Source of the DNA: Flammeovirga sp. SJP92
Lineage (GTDB): Bacteria > Bacteroidota > Bacteroidia > Cytophagales > Flammeovirgaceae
Assembly (NCBI RefSeq): GCF_001583495.1
Contig: NZ_LQAQ01000098.1
Location: 186,001-250,000, forward strand
DNA: 64,000 nt
Direction of reading: 5' to 3'
Shown here one piece after another: positions 36,799-45,501 of this stretch. Numbering within the stretch: the stretch's first letter is position 1; each line of letters begins with the position of its first letter. The notes beneath the pieces are model-generated. The model searched no databases. It saw nothing but the letters and a program-made list of their open reading frames with translations, and was not told where the DNA came from. The position numbers and the translations under genes are program-made.

Positions 36799-38211
36799 TT
36801 AAGATTCAAAAAAACGATCTGGATAATTCATTAAAAATAATTCTGATTTCGCTCTTGTGATAGCGGTATATTGCCATCGGAGAAAATCAGTATCTACCAT
36901 ATCATCTCTCAAGTATCCAATATCCACAAAGATGGCGTCCCATTGTCCTCCCTGTGCTTTATGACAAGTCAATGCGTAAGCAAACTTCACTTGAAGGGCA
37001 TTGAGGTATTCGTCTTCTTTCAGTCTTTTCAAACGGATTTTTGGATCTTCTATATCAGCGTATTCCTCAATAACAGAATTATACAAGTTTCTTGATTCTT
37101 CCCTTTCTAATTGTGGTGTAAAAGAATGAAGTGTATCCAAAATTATTTTAGCTTCTACCGTTGGGTGATTTTCATAATCCAATAATCTGAAACGTATATC
37201 ACAAAAACGGAAGCCGTATTTTTCTTCAATATTTCCTACTCCAGCTACCTCAATAAATTCACCATTGGCCAAAAATCCAGCAGGGGAATCTTCATCTAAC
37301 CAGAAGTAGTTATTTCTGACCAACATCAAATAATCTCCTGCATCTAATTCTTCTTCTCGAAAGTGGATTTGCCTTCGTATATATTGATTGTACTGAGTAG
37401 CAGCACGATTGGAACGAGTAATGATTACTGTATTTTCAATCCCATATTTATCGTAACCATACAACAACCCATCTTCTAAGCGGTCAGACCCCATTTTAAA
37501 AATATCTTTGAAAGAAGAAGTATTGAATTGAATGTCTGTATTTTGAGCTAGGCAGTTTCTTACTAAAGTAGCATTGTATAAAATGCCAGAGGTAGAAGCT
37601 TGTCGAACTACTTCAGTCAATTCATGGCTAATAATACTCAAACGAAAAACATTTTGTAGATAGATTTCATCCAAGGCAGGGCTGATTTCTTGCTTTACAG
37701 GAGGAAGCTGTGCCGTATCTCCTATGAGAAAAAGTTTATTGTTAGATTTCGGATCTTCAAAAACATAGTCTACAATAGATTTTAAAAGTCCCTCACCTGC
37801 TGTATGCGGTTGGTCATCGATCATGGAAGCTTCATCAATGATATAGATCGTATTTTGAGCCTTATTTTTTTGCCTTTCAAACCTTAATAGCCCTGTTTCC
37901 TTATCTTCCGTCTGTTTATAGATAATACGATGTACTGTGTAAGCTTTTCGTTTGGCATAAGATGACATCACTTTTGCCGCTCGGCCTGTGGGTGCCAACA
38001 TCATAGTTTTATAAGAATAAAACCTCAGAACATTAGCAAAAGCAGTTAGAACGGACGTTTTACCAGTACCTGCGTATCCTTTTAATAAAAACGTATTTCG
38101 TCGGTTGTTTTTTTCTAATACAAATTGATCCAAAAGGTCAAAAAGTTGCTTCTGACCATCTGTGGGCTCAAAAGGAAAAGATGCACTGATCCTTTCAGAA
38201 GGTGTGATCAT
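36799..38211 (-). CDS. RecD-like superfamily 1 DNA helicase/ATPase
   Basis: 470 residues. Walker A is GYAGTGKTSV, motif II is IIDEASMIDD, motif III GDTAQLPPV, and the C-terminal UvrD_C_2-type motif LTCHKAQGGQWDAIFVD with the final arginine-rich TAITRAKSEL. The layout matches the short RecD/Dda-like family (AAA_30). It lacks RecD2's long N-terminal region. It probably unwinds DNA in repair or replication restart. A membrane ABC permease gene lies 19 bases upstream of its start, in the same direction. Confidence 0.9.
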   Translation of the reverse strand: MITPSERISASFPFEPTDGQKQLFDLLDQFVLEKNNRRNTFLLKGYAGTGKTSVLTAFANVLRFYSYKTMMLAPTGRAAKVMSSYAKRKAYTVHRIIYKQTEDKETGLLRFERQKNKAQNTIYIIDEASMIDDQPHTAGEGLLKSIVDYVFEDPKSNNKLFLIGDTAQLPPVKQEISPALDEIYLQNVFRLSIISHELTEVVRQASTSGILYNATLVRNCLAQNTDIQFNTSSFKDIFKMGSDRLEDGLLYGYDKYGIENTVIITRSNRAATQYNQYIRRQIHFREEELDAGDYLMLVRNNYFWLDEDSPAGFLANGEFIEVAGVGNIEEKYGFRFCDIRFRLLDYENHPTVEAKIILDTLHSFTPQLEREESRNLYNSVIEEYADIEDPKIRLKRLKEDEYLNALQVKFAYALTCHKAQGGQWDAIFVDIGYLRDDMVDTDFLRWQYTAITRAKSELFLMNYPDRFFES

Positions 38212-38230
38212 AAATCTTAGGGGATAATAT

Positions 38231-39481
38231 TTACGCGGCTCTCATTGCTTCAACAGGGTCCATTTTTGCAGCAGAAATGGCAGGTGCAATACCCGAAATA
38301 ATGCCAATCAGACCTGAAATGAGCATACCAATAATTAGGTTTGTAAAGTTAAGAGAAATCACAAATGTTTCAGTAGATAACAATGATAATAGTGAAACTA
38401 AAAACAATCCGCCTATTCCACCGAAAAAGCTTAGGAACATCGATTCACATAAAAACTGTAGAAGGATAAAATAATTTTTTGCCCCCAGTGCTTTTTGAAT
38501 TCCAATTTGTGAAGTTCTTTCTTTTACAGAAACGAACATAATATTGGCAATACTAAAGCCACCTACAAGGATGGAGAAAAGACCAATAACCCCTCCTGCT
38601 AACTTCAAAGAACCTGTAATTCCATTGACAAACTCAACAATAGCATCTGTTCTATTGAGTGCAAAATCATCCTCTTCTTTGGGTTTTAACCCTCTTTTTA
38701 TTCTTAATAGTCCACGAAGCTCGGCTAAAATTTCTCCCAGATTATCATCTTTATCATATCCCTTGGCAATCAAGTTGGTATTGATCCACCTCCCCTTGGA
38801 AGCGTACATTTTGATAAATGAATTATAAGGGATAAAGATTACATCATCATTACTTGGGGTAGGAATAAAACTCTCTCCCTGTTTCTCAAAAATGCCAATA
38901 ATCTGAAACTTTGTACCTCTTGCTTTAATGATTTTCCCCAGTCCATCTCCATTAGGAAAAAGTTCACTAGCCACATCACTGCCAATGACCGCTTTTTGAG
39001 CACCAGCACTCATTTCACCTTGTGTAAAATAACGGCCTTCACTGATAGGCATTGAATTGATTTTATTGTATTCATAAGAAGCTCCAATGATTTTTCCATC
39101 CTCAAAAGTATTGCTTCTATAATTGATTGTATTACCTCTTTTTTGCTCATAAATAGCAATTGATTTTACCCACTTTGCATTTTCTTGGATAAACTTCAAC
39201 TCACTTTTATCAGGGTTAGGCCGTCTATAGTATTTCCACCAAGGATATTCGCCTTCCCCAAAAGAAAAAGGCCATTTTCCTATGTAAATCACATTATTAC
39301 CGAATGAAGAAAGACTACTTTGTATACCATTGTTGAGTGCATCTACCAATGTAAAAATGGCAATAATAGCAAAGATACCAACTGTGACACCGAGGAGAGA
39401 GAGGACTGTTCTAAGTATATTTTCTTTCAAAGCATGGACTGCAAATCGGAAACTTTCGAAAAAAAGTTTTATAAAAAGCAT
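38231..39481 (-). CDS. ABC transporter permease (MacB/FtsX type)
   Basis: 416 residues. A first membrane helix at about 18-42 (RTVLSLLGVTVGIFAIIAI), a periplasmic MacB-type core domain (GKIIGASYEYNKIN, IPYNSF), then three helices at the C-terminus (GVIGLFSILVGGFSIANIMFVSVKERTSQIGI, LSFFGGIGGLFLVSL, IGMLISGLIGIISGIAPAISAA). The ERTxQIGIxxALGA motif is diagnostic. Such permeases drive efflux or lipoprotein sorting through a mechanotransmission cycle and need a separate ATPase, which is not in the window. The helicase gene follows it. Confidence 0.92.
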   Translation of the reverse strand: MLFIKLFFESFRFAVHALKENILRTVLSLLGVTVGIFAIIAIFTLVDALNNGIQSSLSSFGNNVIYIGKWPFSFGEGEYPWWKYYRRPNPDKSELKFIQENAKWVKSIAIYEQKRGNTINYRSNTFEDGKIIGASYEYNKINSMPISEGRYFTQGEMSAGAQKAVIGSDVASELFPNGDGLGKIIKARGTKFQIIGIFEKQGESFIPTPSNDDVIFIPYNSFIKMYASKGRWINTNLIAKGYDKDDNLGEILAELRGLLRIKRGLKPKEEDDFALNRTDAIVEFVNGITGSLKLAGGVIGLFSILVGGFSIANIMFVSVKERTSQIGIQKALGAKNYFILLQFLCESMFLSFFGGIGGLFLVSLLSLLSTETFVISLNFTNLIIGMLISGLIGIISGIAPAISAAKMDPVEAMRAA

Positions 39482-39667
39482 GTTTTATAGAAAAAATGAT
39501 GGAAAATTGATGATAAAATCTCTATCTAAAAGATTGTTTGGAAATTATCTAATCTTTATTTGTTAAATTTACCGTCTTGATTTTCAAGGTACGCATTTTG
39601 TGTGTATTGTGTAAAGTTAAGCTAATATTGATATTTACAGAAAGAAAATAATACGTAATTTCATTCC

Positions 39668-40714
39668 ATGAAGCTATCCCAATTCCAGTTTGATCTGCCA
39701 AAAGATCTAATCGCTCAGTATCCTGAGGAAAATCGTGATGATGCACGTTTAATGGTTTTACACCGTAAGACAGGAGAAATCGAACACCGCAAGTTCAGAG
39801 ACATCGTGGAATACTTTGATGATGGAGATGTGTTGGTAATGAACGACACTAAGGTTTTCCCAGCTCGTCTTTATGGTAACAAGGAAAAGACAGGTGCTAA
39901 AATCGAAGTTTTTCTTCTTCGTGAACTCAATAAAGAATCTCACTTATGGGATGTATTGGTTGATCCTGCCCGTAAAATCCGTGTAGGTAACAAATTATAC
40001 TTTGGAGACGGTAGTTTAGTAGCGGAAGTTATTGACAATACTACTTCAAGAGGTAGAACGATCCGTTTCTTAGTAGATGGAGAGGAAGAAGAATTTTATA
40101 GAACAATTGAGGAGTTAGGTGAAACGCCAATTCCAAGAGATTTAGGTCGTGAGGCTGAGCCATCAGACAAAGATCGTTACCAAACTATCTTTGCAGCGAA
40201 GAAGGGTGCCGTAGCAGCTCCTTCTGCAGGACTTCACTTTACGCCTCAAATTGCCAAAAGATTTGAAATCAAGAGTGTTGATATCACTCCTATCACATTG
40301 CACGTAGGTTTAGGTGCTTTCAGAGATGTAGATGTGGAGGATTTGACAAAGCATAAAATGGATTCTGAGCACTACAGAGTAGGTGAAGAAACAGTTGAAA
40401 TTGTAAACAAGGCATTAGAGAACAAGAAAAATGTTTGTGCTATTGGTACTACAGTTTTACGTTCTTTAGAAACATCTGTATCAGCATCTAATTCTTTAAA
40501 AGGAAACGAAGGATGGACAGATAAATTTATCTTCCCTCCATACGACTTCAAGATTGTAAACTCAATGGTGACAGGTTTCCATAAGCCTAAATCTACATTA
40601 TTAATGATGGCTACTGCATTTGGTGGTTATGATTTAGTAATGAGAGCTTACGAGGAAGCAATCAAAGAAAAATACCGTTTCTTAAGCTATGGAGACGCTA
40701 TGTTGATTTTATAA
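39668..40714 (+). CDS. queA: S-adenosylmethionine:tRNA ribosyltransferase-isomerase
   Basis: QueA transfers the ribosyl part of SAM to preQ1 in tRNA to make epoxyqueuosine, the step before QueG. The 348-residue protein begins [21 protein letters not shown], with [31 protein letters not shown], the [10 protein letters not shown] core and a C-terminal [15 protein letters not shown] and YGDAMLIL. Length is normal. Two hairpins follow it. It stands alone, over 36 kb from queG in this window. Confidence 0.97.
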   Translation: MKLSQFQFDLPKDLIAQYPEENRDDARLMVLHRKTGEIEHRKFRDIVEYFDDGDVLVMNDTKVFPARLYGNKEKTGAKIEVFLLRELNKESHLWDVLVDPARKIRVGNKLYFGDGSLVAEVIDNTTSRGRTIRFLVDGEEEEFYRTIEELGETPIPRDLGREAEPSDKDRYQTIFAAKKGAVAAPSAGLHFTPQIAKRFEIKSVDITPITLHVGLGAFRDVDVEDLTKHKMDSEHYRVGEETVEIVNKALENKKNVCAIGTTVLRSLETSVSASNSLKGNEGWTDKFIFPPYDFKIVNSMVTGFHKPKSTLLMMATAFGGYDLVMRAYEEAIKEKYRFLSYGDAMLIL

Positions 40715-40746
40715 TCAACGTATTGATTTCTAAAATATCATGCAGA

Positions 40747-40829
40747 GTGTAGGAGTATTTAACCTACACCCTAAGAGCATGTTTGATATTCCTTTTACAT
40801 TAAAAGTTTATATTCCAAACATGCTCTTA
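40747..40829 (+). terminator. Double hairpin after queA
   Basis: GTGTAGG (40747-40753) pairs with CCTACAC (40763-40769), then TAAGAGCATGTTTG (40772-40785) pairs with CAAACATGCTCTTA (40816-40829), a perfect 14-bp stem with a 30-base loop. The T-run is weak. Probable terminator or mRNA-end structure. Confidence 0.65.
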
Positions 40830-40903
40830 TTTCATGATTTGATAAAAAATGTAAAAAAAAATCAAAATAAGGGAAACCTTAATGATGTTAAACCGTATAC
40901 GTA

Positions 40904-41254
40904 ATGACTAAAGTAGACGTTAATGTTGTACAAGAAAGTGACTTCACTCTAATCAATGTGGTTGGAGAACTCGATGCAAGTTCATCTGTAGATTTAGATA
41001 CTAAACTACAAGAAGTGATTGACAGAGGAGACAAGAAGTTATTGATAAATTGTGTAGGGTTAACTTACATTTCATCTGCTGGAATTGGAGTTTTTACATC
41101 CAGACTTGACGATATAGAATCCGACCATATTCAAATGGCGTTATTTGATGTCGCAGACAATATTAGAAGTGTATTCGAAATTTTAGGAGTAGATCAATTT
41201 TTAAATCTGGCTACCACCAAAGAAGAAGCCATTCAAATTATTAAAGGACAGTGA
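40904..41254 (+). CDS. STAS-domain anti-sigma factor antagonist
   Basis: 116 residues, a single SpoIIAA-like STAS domain. The core is VGELDASSSVDLDTKLQEVI followed by LLINCVGLTYISSAGIGVF; the phosphorylatable Ser is in YISSAGIGV. The final helix is DQFLNLATTKEEAIQII. Such proteins bind and release an anti-sigma kinase depending on phosphorylation. It overlaps the next gene (TGATG), so the two are translated together and very likely act as partners. Confidence 0.92.
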   Translation: MTKVDVNVVQESDFTLINVVGELDASSSVDLDTKLQEVIDRGDKKLLINCVGLTYISSAGIGVFTSRLDDIESDHIQMALFDVADNIRSVFEILGVDQFLNLATTKEEAIQIIKGQ

Positions 41255-41664
41255 TGTTTAGGAAAAAAGTCAACTGTGAGACCGCTAATCTACATATAAT
41301 CCGAGAATTTATTCTTTCGGCATTAGATAGCTACAGTGTACCTGATTCCAAACGAGATATGATCGTTGTTGCAGTTGATGAGGTGTGTGCAAATAGAATG
41401 ATTCATTCTAATAGCTGTGATCCTACCAAAGAAATAGAAGTAACTGTTACTACTACAATAGATACAAAAGGCGTTGTTATTGAGATAAAAGATAACGGAG
41501 AAGCTTTTGATATTAAAACCTATCAGTCCCCTACTATCAATGATGTAATTAAAGAGCATCGTAAAGGAGGAATGGGATTGAGATTAGTAAAAAATATTAT
41601 GGATGCTGTTCAAGTTGTTCAAGTCGGAAAACATCAAGTTTGCAGGCTGGTAAAACAAATTTGA
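41254..41664 (+). CDS. RsbW/SpoIIAB-like anti-sigma histidine-kinase-type ATPase
   Basis: 136 residues with the GHKL ATPase fold. N box: VAVDEVCANRMIH (Asn in the CAN position); G1: EIKDNGEAFD; G2: GGMGLRLVKNIMD. This fits the RsbW/SpoIIAB class, which phosphorylates STAS antagonists and may bind a sigma factor. The ATG at 41254 overlaps the STAS stop; a GTG three bases earlier gives one more Met. There is no PP2C phosphatase or sigma gene in the neighbourhood, so the third player must be elsewhere. Confidence 0.9.
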   Translation: MFRKKVNCETANLHIIREFILSALDSYSVPDSKRDMIVVAVDEVCANRMIHSNSCDPTKEIEVTVTTTIDTKGVVIEIKDNGEAFDIKTYQSPTINDVIKEHRKGGMGLRLVKNIMDAVQVVQVGKHQVCRLVKQI

Positions 41665-41678
41665 GCACATTTTTTATT

Positions 41679-41711
41679 AAAAGAGATACTGAGAAGTATC
41701 TCTTTTTTTAT
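41679..41711 (+). terminator. Terminator after the STAS/kinase pair
   Basis: AAAAGAGATACT (41679-41690) with AGTATCTCTTTT (41695-41706), 12 bp and a T-run. Clear. Confidence 0.92.
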
Positions 41712-41978
41712 GGTTGAAAATTTGACCGGATATCGATCTACTATTTTATACTACTTCATTATTTTTATTAGAGTGTTTGTTGTAGCCACTTAGACCTGCT
41801 ACGTGAAGTAAGCATTAATAGTGTAGTGTAACGAGCATTATTCTATTCAAACTCTTTATTCTTAATTCTTCATTCTTCATTTTTTTATCTTAAATTTGTC
41901 CGGTTACTCCAATAATCAACCTGATTTTTCATTGGTGTGGCCAAAAATTAATATAAGATCTTTTTGAGTCACATGGTA

Positions 41979-43253
41979 ATGAAAGAAATTTTGCTCAGTA
42001 AGGTAAGAGTATCAGACCCTACCTCAACCTATCACAAACAAATTGTAAACATCCTTATTAAGGATGGTATCATCAACAAAATTTCCACTGAAAAAATCGA
42101 TGCTTCCAATGCTGAAGTCATTGAAGGAAATGAGAAACTTTACGTTTCATTAGGTTGGTTTGATATGAGAGCAACTCTAAATGAGCCTGGTGAAGAATTC
42201 AAAGAAGATATTGCCTCTTTAGGAAAAGCAGCCGCTTTTGGTGGTTTTACAGACGTAGCCACTCTACCAAACACATCTCCAGTTATCCAATCCAAAGAAA
42301 GCATTCATTTCGTTAAGCAAATGAGCACTTTTTCTCCTGTTCAAATCCACCCAATGGGTGCTTTGACAAAAGATTGTAAAGGAGAAGAGATGAATGAGGT
42401 GAAAGATATGCACGATGCCGGTGCTGTAGCGTTTACAGATGGCGTAAAATCATCTTGGCATCTTGGGGTTATCAAAAGAGCCTTGATGTACATGCAATTG
42501 TTTGATGGTTTGATGATCGAAAAAGCAGATGAGAAAACGCTGAACAACGATGGTCATATGAATGAAGGTATTCCATCTACATTGATGGGAACAAGAGGTA
42601 TTCCAAATGTAGCGGAATGGTTAGCCATTCAAAAAATCATCTCATTGTTGACTTACACAGACGGTAGAGTACACTTTGCTAATATCTCAACACCTGAGTC
42701 AGTAGACATCATCCGTAAAGCAAAAGCAGAAGGATTAAAAGTAACATGTGATATTGCTGCTCACCAAGTAGCATTCACCGATGAAGATTTAGCCTCTTTT
42801 GATACTAACCTAAAAGTAAATCCTCCATTCCGATCTCAAAAAGATATTGACGCACTTTGGGAAGGAATCAAAGACGGAACAATTGATGCCATTGTTTCTT
42901 CACATACACCTCAAGATACAGAGTCAAAGCGTTTAGAATTTGATTTAGCAGACTTTGGTATCATCGGTTTAGAAACAGCTTTCGCATCTATCGTTTCTAA
43001 CTTACCAAAAGAGATTGATGTAGATACGATTATTGAGAAATTGACAACAAATCCTCGTCAAATCTTGAAGGTAGAACAAGAACCAATCGCTGAAGGTAGC
43101 AAAGCAGTACTTACAGTTTTTGATCCTGAAGCTACATGGACATTTGCTGAAAGCGATATCCAATCAAAATCAAATAATACACCATTCGTAGGAAAAGAAT
43201 TAAAAGGTAAAGCAGTAGCGATTGTCAATAAAGGGCAATTGGTGAAGGCTTAG
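41979..43253 (+). CDS. Dihydroorotase homologue lacking metal ligands
   Basis: 424 residues with the amidohydrolase/class I dihydroorotase scaffold (LPNTSP, AFTDG, DLADFGIIGLET). The metal-binding DxHxHxREPG is changed: residues 62-71 read DMRATLNEPG, so both His and the substrate Arg are lost. The TDHAPH motif reads SSHTPQ, losing the catalytic Asp and a His. It is therefore likely inactive as a hydrolase and may be structural or regulatory, as with pseudo-dihydroorotases (PyrC') that assemble with aspartate transcarbamoylase. I chose ATG 41979 (MKEILLSKVRVSD). The last 31 codons are duplicated downstream (43729-43820). Confidence 0.85.
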   Translation: MKEILLSKVRVSDPTSTYHKQIVNILIKDGIINKISTEKIDASNAEVIEGNEKLYVSLGWFDMRATLNEPGEEFKEDIASLGKAAAFGGFTDVATLPNTSPVIQSKESIHFVKQMSTFSPVQIHPMGALTKDCKGEEMNEVKDMHDAGAVAFTDGVKSSWHLGVIKRALMYMQLFDGLMIEKADEKTLNNDGHMNEGIPSTLMGTRGIPNVAEWLAIQKIISLLTYTDGRVHFANISTPESVDIIRKAKAEGLKVTCDIAAHQVAFTDEDLASFDTNLKVNPPFRSQKDIDALWEGIKDGTIDAIVSSHTPQDTESKRLEFDLADFGIIGLETAFASIVSNLPKEIDVDTIIEKLTTNPRQILKVEQEPIAEGSKAVLTVFDPEATWTFAESDIQSKSNNTPFVGKELKGKAVAIVNKGQLVKA

Positions 43254-43320
43254 GACTTTTATTATTATAAATGATGAACACCATCATGAATATCTTTTGG
43301 AGGTATTTGTGGTGGTGTTT
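43162..43320 (+). repeat. Direct repeat, copy A (3' end of dihydroorotase homologue plus terminator)
   Basis: 159 bases covering the last 31 codons, the stop and a hairpin of the dihydroorotase-like gene. It matches copy B (43729-43887) with 7 mismatches and no gaps. It includes the gene's terminator: CACCATCA pairs with TGTGGTGGTG through G-U pairs, then a run of Ts. Confidence 0.9.
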
Positions 43321-43335
43321 TTTTATATTTAAGAA

Positions 43336-43716
43336 ATGAACTTATTATTTGAAAATCTTATGAATAGTTTATTCCCGGTAAAAAGTGAAGCTCAATACGA
43401 CACTTATATAGATAAGTTAGATGAACTAATGGAGGCTGAAACACTTTCTGAAGAGGAAGAGTTAACCTTAGAACATTTATCAATCTTAATAGATGCCTAC
43501 GAACAGGATAATGTAGAAATAAACACATCTAGTTTAAAGCCATTAGATTTGATTAGATTCAAAATGGATCAGATGGGTTTAAAGCAAAAAGACCTTACTT
43601 TTATTGGTAGTTCTGGTGTAATTAGTGAAGTATTGAATGGAAAAAGGCAGTTGAACTTAAAAATGATTAAGACTGTTGCTGAGCATTTGGATATACCAGT
43701 GCAGTTATTGGTTTGA
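43336..43716 (+). CDS. HigA-like antitoxin/HTH protein without toxin
   Basis: 126 residues. The N-terminal 60 are acidic and helical; the rest is an XRE-type helix-turn-helix domain (DLIRFKMDQMGLKQKDLTFIG, SGVISEVLNGKRQLNLKMIKTVAEHLDIPVQLL). The phrase SEVLNGKRxLxLxMI is characteristic of the HigA/COG5499 antitoxin branch. HigA usually follows a HigB toxin gene, but the 82 bases upstream are the end of the dihydroorotase repeat and hold no ORF. The gene lies exactly between two direct repeats, 15 bases behind copy A and 12 before copy B. Confidence 0.85.
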   Translation: MNLLFENLMNSLFPVKSEAQYDTYIDKLDELMEAETLSEEEELTLEHLSILIDAYEQDNVEINTSSLKPLDLIRFKMDQMGLKQKDLTFIGSSGVISEVLNGKRQLNLKMIKTVAEHLDIPVQLLV

Positions 43717-43728
43717 TATTTTACCTCT

Positions 43729-43887
43729 AATCAAAATCAAATAATACACCTTTTGTAGGAAAAGAATTAAAAGGTAAAGCTGTAGCGATTGTCAATAAAG
43801 GGCAATTGGTGAAGGCTTAGGACTTTTTTTATTATAAATGATGAACACCATCATGAATATCTTTTTGAGGTATTTTTGATGGTGTTT
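43729..43887 (+). repeat. Direct repeat, copy B (orphan 3' end of dihydroorotase homologue)
   Basis: Second copy of the 159-bp repeat. The coding part still reads in frame (SKSNNTPFVGKELKGKAVA) to a stop, and its three differences from copy A (CCA to CCT, TTC to TTT, GCA to GCT) are all synonymous. The hairpin is better paired than in A: CACCATCA with TGATGGTG. It ends at the stop codon of the minus-strand gene at 43886, so it may terminate both directions. Confidence 0.9.
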
Positions 43888-44848
43888 AATTTATTAATGG
43901 CTTACCATGAATTGTAATACTGTTTAAAAATGATTTAGATATTCTTTCATATCCTGTAGAATCAGAACTGTAAGGATATGTAGTCATAATAGAAAAGGCA
44001 ATATCACCTCTTCTGATTGAATAATAGTTATATTTAGTTTGTTGGTCTTTCATCACATATATTGAATGTATTCCAAATTGGCTATTAGCTTGAGTTTCTC
44101 TATCTAAATAATAAATTTCTATATTATCGGATGATAAAAAAGTCATAATTTTATCGTCAATATTCCAGTCTTCCTCTCCTAAGCATCTAATACCTAATTG
44201 AAACCCCATATTATATTTATAATACTTGTAATTTTTGAAATCATCATCAGATATTACTTCGTAACCTTCAAAAAGAGATCCTTTCAATCCTTCTTGCATA
44301 CTGATTGTTTGACGGAATAAAACTGAATCAATTTTATATTCCCAGTATTTTTGTTGACTAATGATTAGTCCATGATCTGTTTCCTTATCATACTTTTCTT
44401 GTTCTACTCTTAACTTTGCTCTATGTACCTTAAATGAGTCTATTATTTCACTTTCAGAAAGAGGAAGATCTTTATATAATGCTTCATTTAGATTTCGTGC
44501 AAAAATCTCTGTAATGTTAAAATGATATTGTTCATGCTTTAAAATGTAAGCAGAATTTTCAGAGGTAGTGTCATTTTTATTTAACCATGAAAGTGTCTCA
44601 TTTTGAAATGCTTTTGCATAATATTTATGTTCACTTGTTGAGTCTTCTACAAGTTTTATATCACTAGCTATTGCAGCAGTATATATTGAGAAAGGTTTTG
44701 GAATACCTTGAAAATTAGACCATTCTAGTTGTTTCCAATCATTTATTTTATGAGGCTTATAGAAGTTATTTTCAATTAGTTTAATTGAAAGAATTATCGA
44801 TAATGTAAATACTATAATGCCTATTTTAATTTTTGTAATTGTTGCCAT
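43886..44848 (-). CDS. Membrane-anchored protein with HExxH motif (DUF922-like)
   Basis: 320 residues. One N-terminal membrane helix (residues 8-24, IGIIVFTLSIILSIKLI), then an exported domain. The phrase LKHEQYHFNITEIFARNL contains HExxH (residues about 106-110), a zinc-metalloprotease motif, and matches the HEQGHFDIAE pattern of DUF922-type proteins. A linker and beta-rich C-terminal part follow. The start overlaps the end of the upstream membrane-protein gene by 28 bases, so they are a coupled pair. Proteolytic activity is unproven. Confidence 0.6.
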   Translation of the reverse strand: MATITKIKIGIIVFTLSIILSIKLIENNFYKPHKINDWKQLEWSNFQGIPKPFSIYTAAIASDIKLVEDSTSEHKYYAKAFQNETLSWLNKNDTTSENSAYILKHEQYHFNITEIFARNLNEALYKDLPLSESEIIDSFKVHRAKLRVEQEKYDKETDHGLIISQQKYWEYKIDSVLFRQTISMQEGLKGSLFEGYEVISDDDFKNYKYYKYNMGFQLGIRCLGEEDWNIDDKIMTFLSSDNIEIYYLDRETQANSQFGIHSIYVMKDQQTKYNYYSIRRGDIAFSIMTTYPYSSDSTGYERISKSFLNSITIHGKPLIN

Positions 44849-45435
44849 AAAAATTTAGTGAAGGTGAAAGTGATTGAAAAAATTATTTCTATGAAAACAA
44901 TTATTACTACGATAATGAAAATCGTTACAGCTGCATCCTCTATTGAGGATATGTTTATACCGCCTATTATTTTGAGAAAAACGAATATGATATTTAGGAA
45001 GAATAAATCATTAATAACTCTGCTTAGAAAAGTATAAATTTTCTTTGTTTCAATTATATATAATATGTGGTTGATCAATAGTCCAATCCAAAAAAAAGTG
45101 AAATCGTTAACTGGGTCTAAACCTAATTCTTCTTCGTAAAACTTTAGAAAAAGAAAAGCTGAGTAAACAATTTGAATTGAAACTATATAGTTGAGGAAAT
45201 AGTTTATTCGATAAGTTTTTAGGAATAAAAGAAGGTCATTGATTGATTGCTCTATAATATCTAGATCTTCTCCAAGATTTTCTTTATCATCTTGTTTTGA
45301 TTCATTCTCCTTCAATAAAATCAAAGACTTTGCTACAAGAACAGCTTCAGGATGATAATATGAAGCATTATCAACGATTAATTCTAACTCAAATCGGCTT
45401 TTATTCTTAAACTTTCTTTTATAAAATTCTTTCAC
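44821..45435 (-). CDS. Hypothetical membrane protein
   Basis: 204 residues: a charged cytosolic N-terminal 75, then about four membrane helices (YRINYFLNYIVSIQIVYSAFLFL; FTFFWIGLLINHILYII; VINDLFFLNIIFVFLKII; AVTIFIIVVIIVFIEIIF) and a short Lys/Gln-rich tail. Very low GC. I do not recognise a family. It precedes the HExxH gene with a 28-base overlap, so the two proteins probably act together. It is 66 bases downstream of the methyltransferase gene. Confidence 0.65.
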   Translation of the reverse strand: MKEFYKRKFKNKSRFELELIVDNASYYHPEAVLVAKSLILLKENESKQDDKENLGEDLDIIEQSINDLLLFLKTYRINYFLNYIVSIQIVYSAFLFLKFYEEELGLDPVNDFTFFWIGLLINHILYIIETKKIYTFLSRVINDLFFLNIIFVFLKIIGGINISSIEDAAVTIFIIVVIIVFIEIIFSITFTFTKFLWQQLQKLK

Positions 45436-45501
45436 TTTTCTATAGTTTGCAAGTTGTTGTTAGTGAACATAATTCAATATACCATACTTGTAGTAAATTC
45501 C

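Noticed and set aside
43162-43887. Composite transposon flanked by IS copies
   Set aside because: The direct repeats are ends of a host-type gene with terminator, without terminal inverted repeats or transposase.
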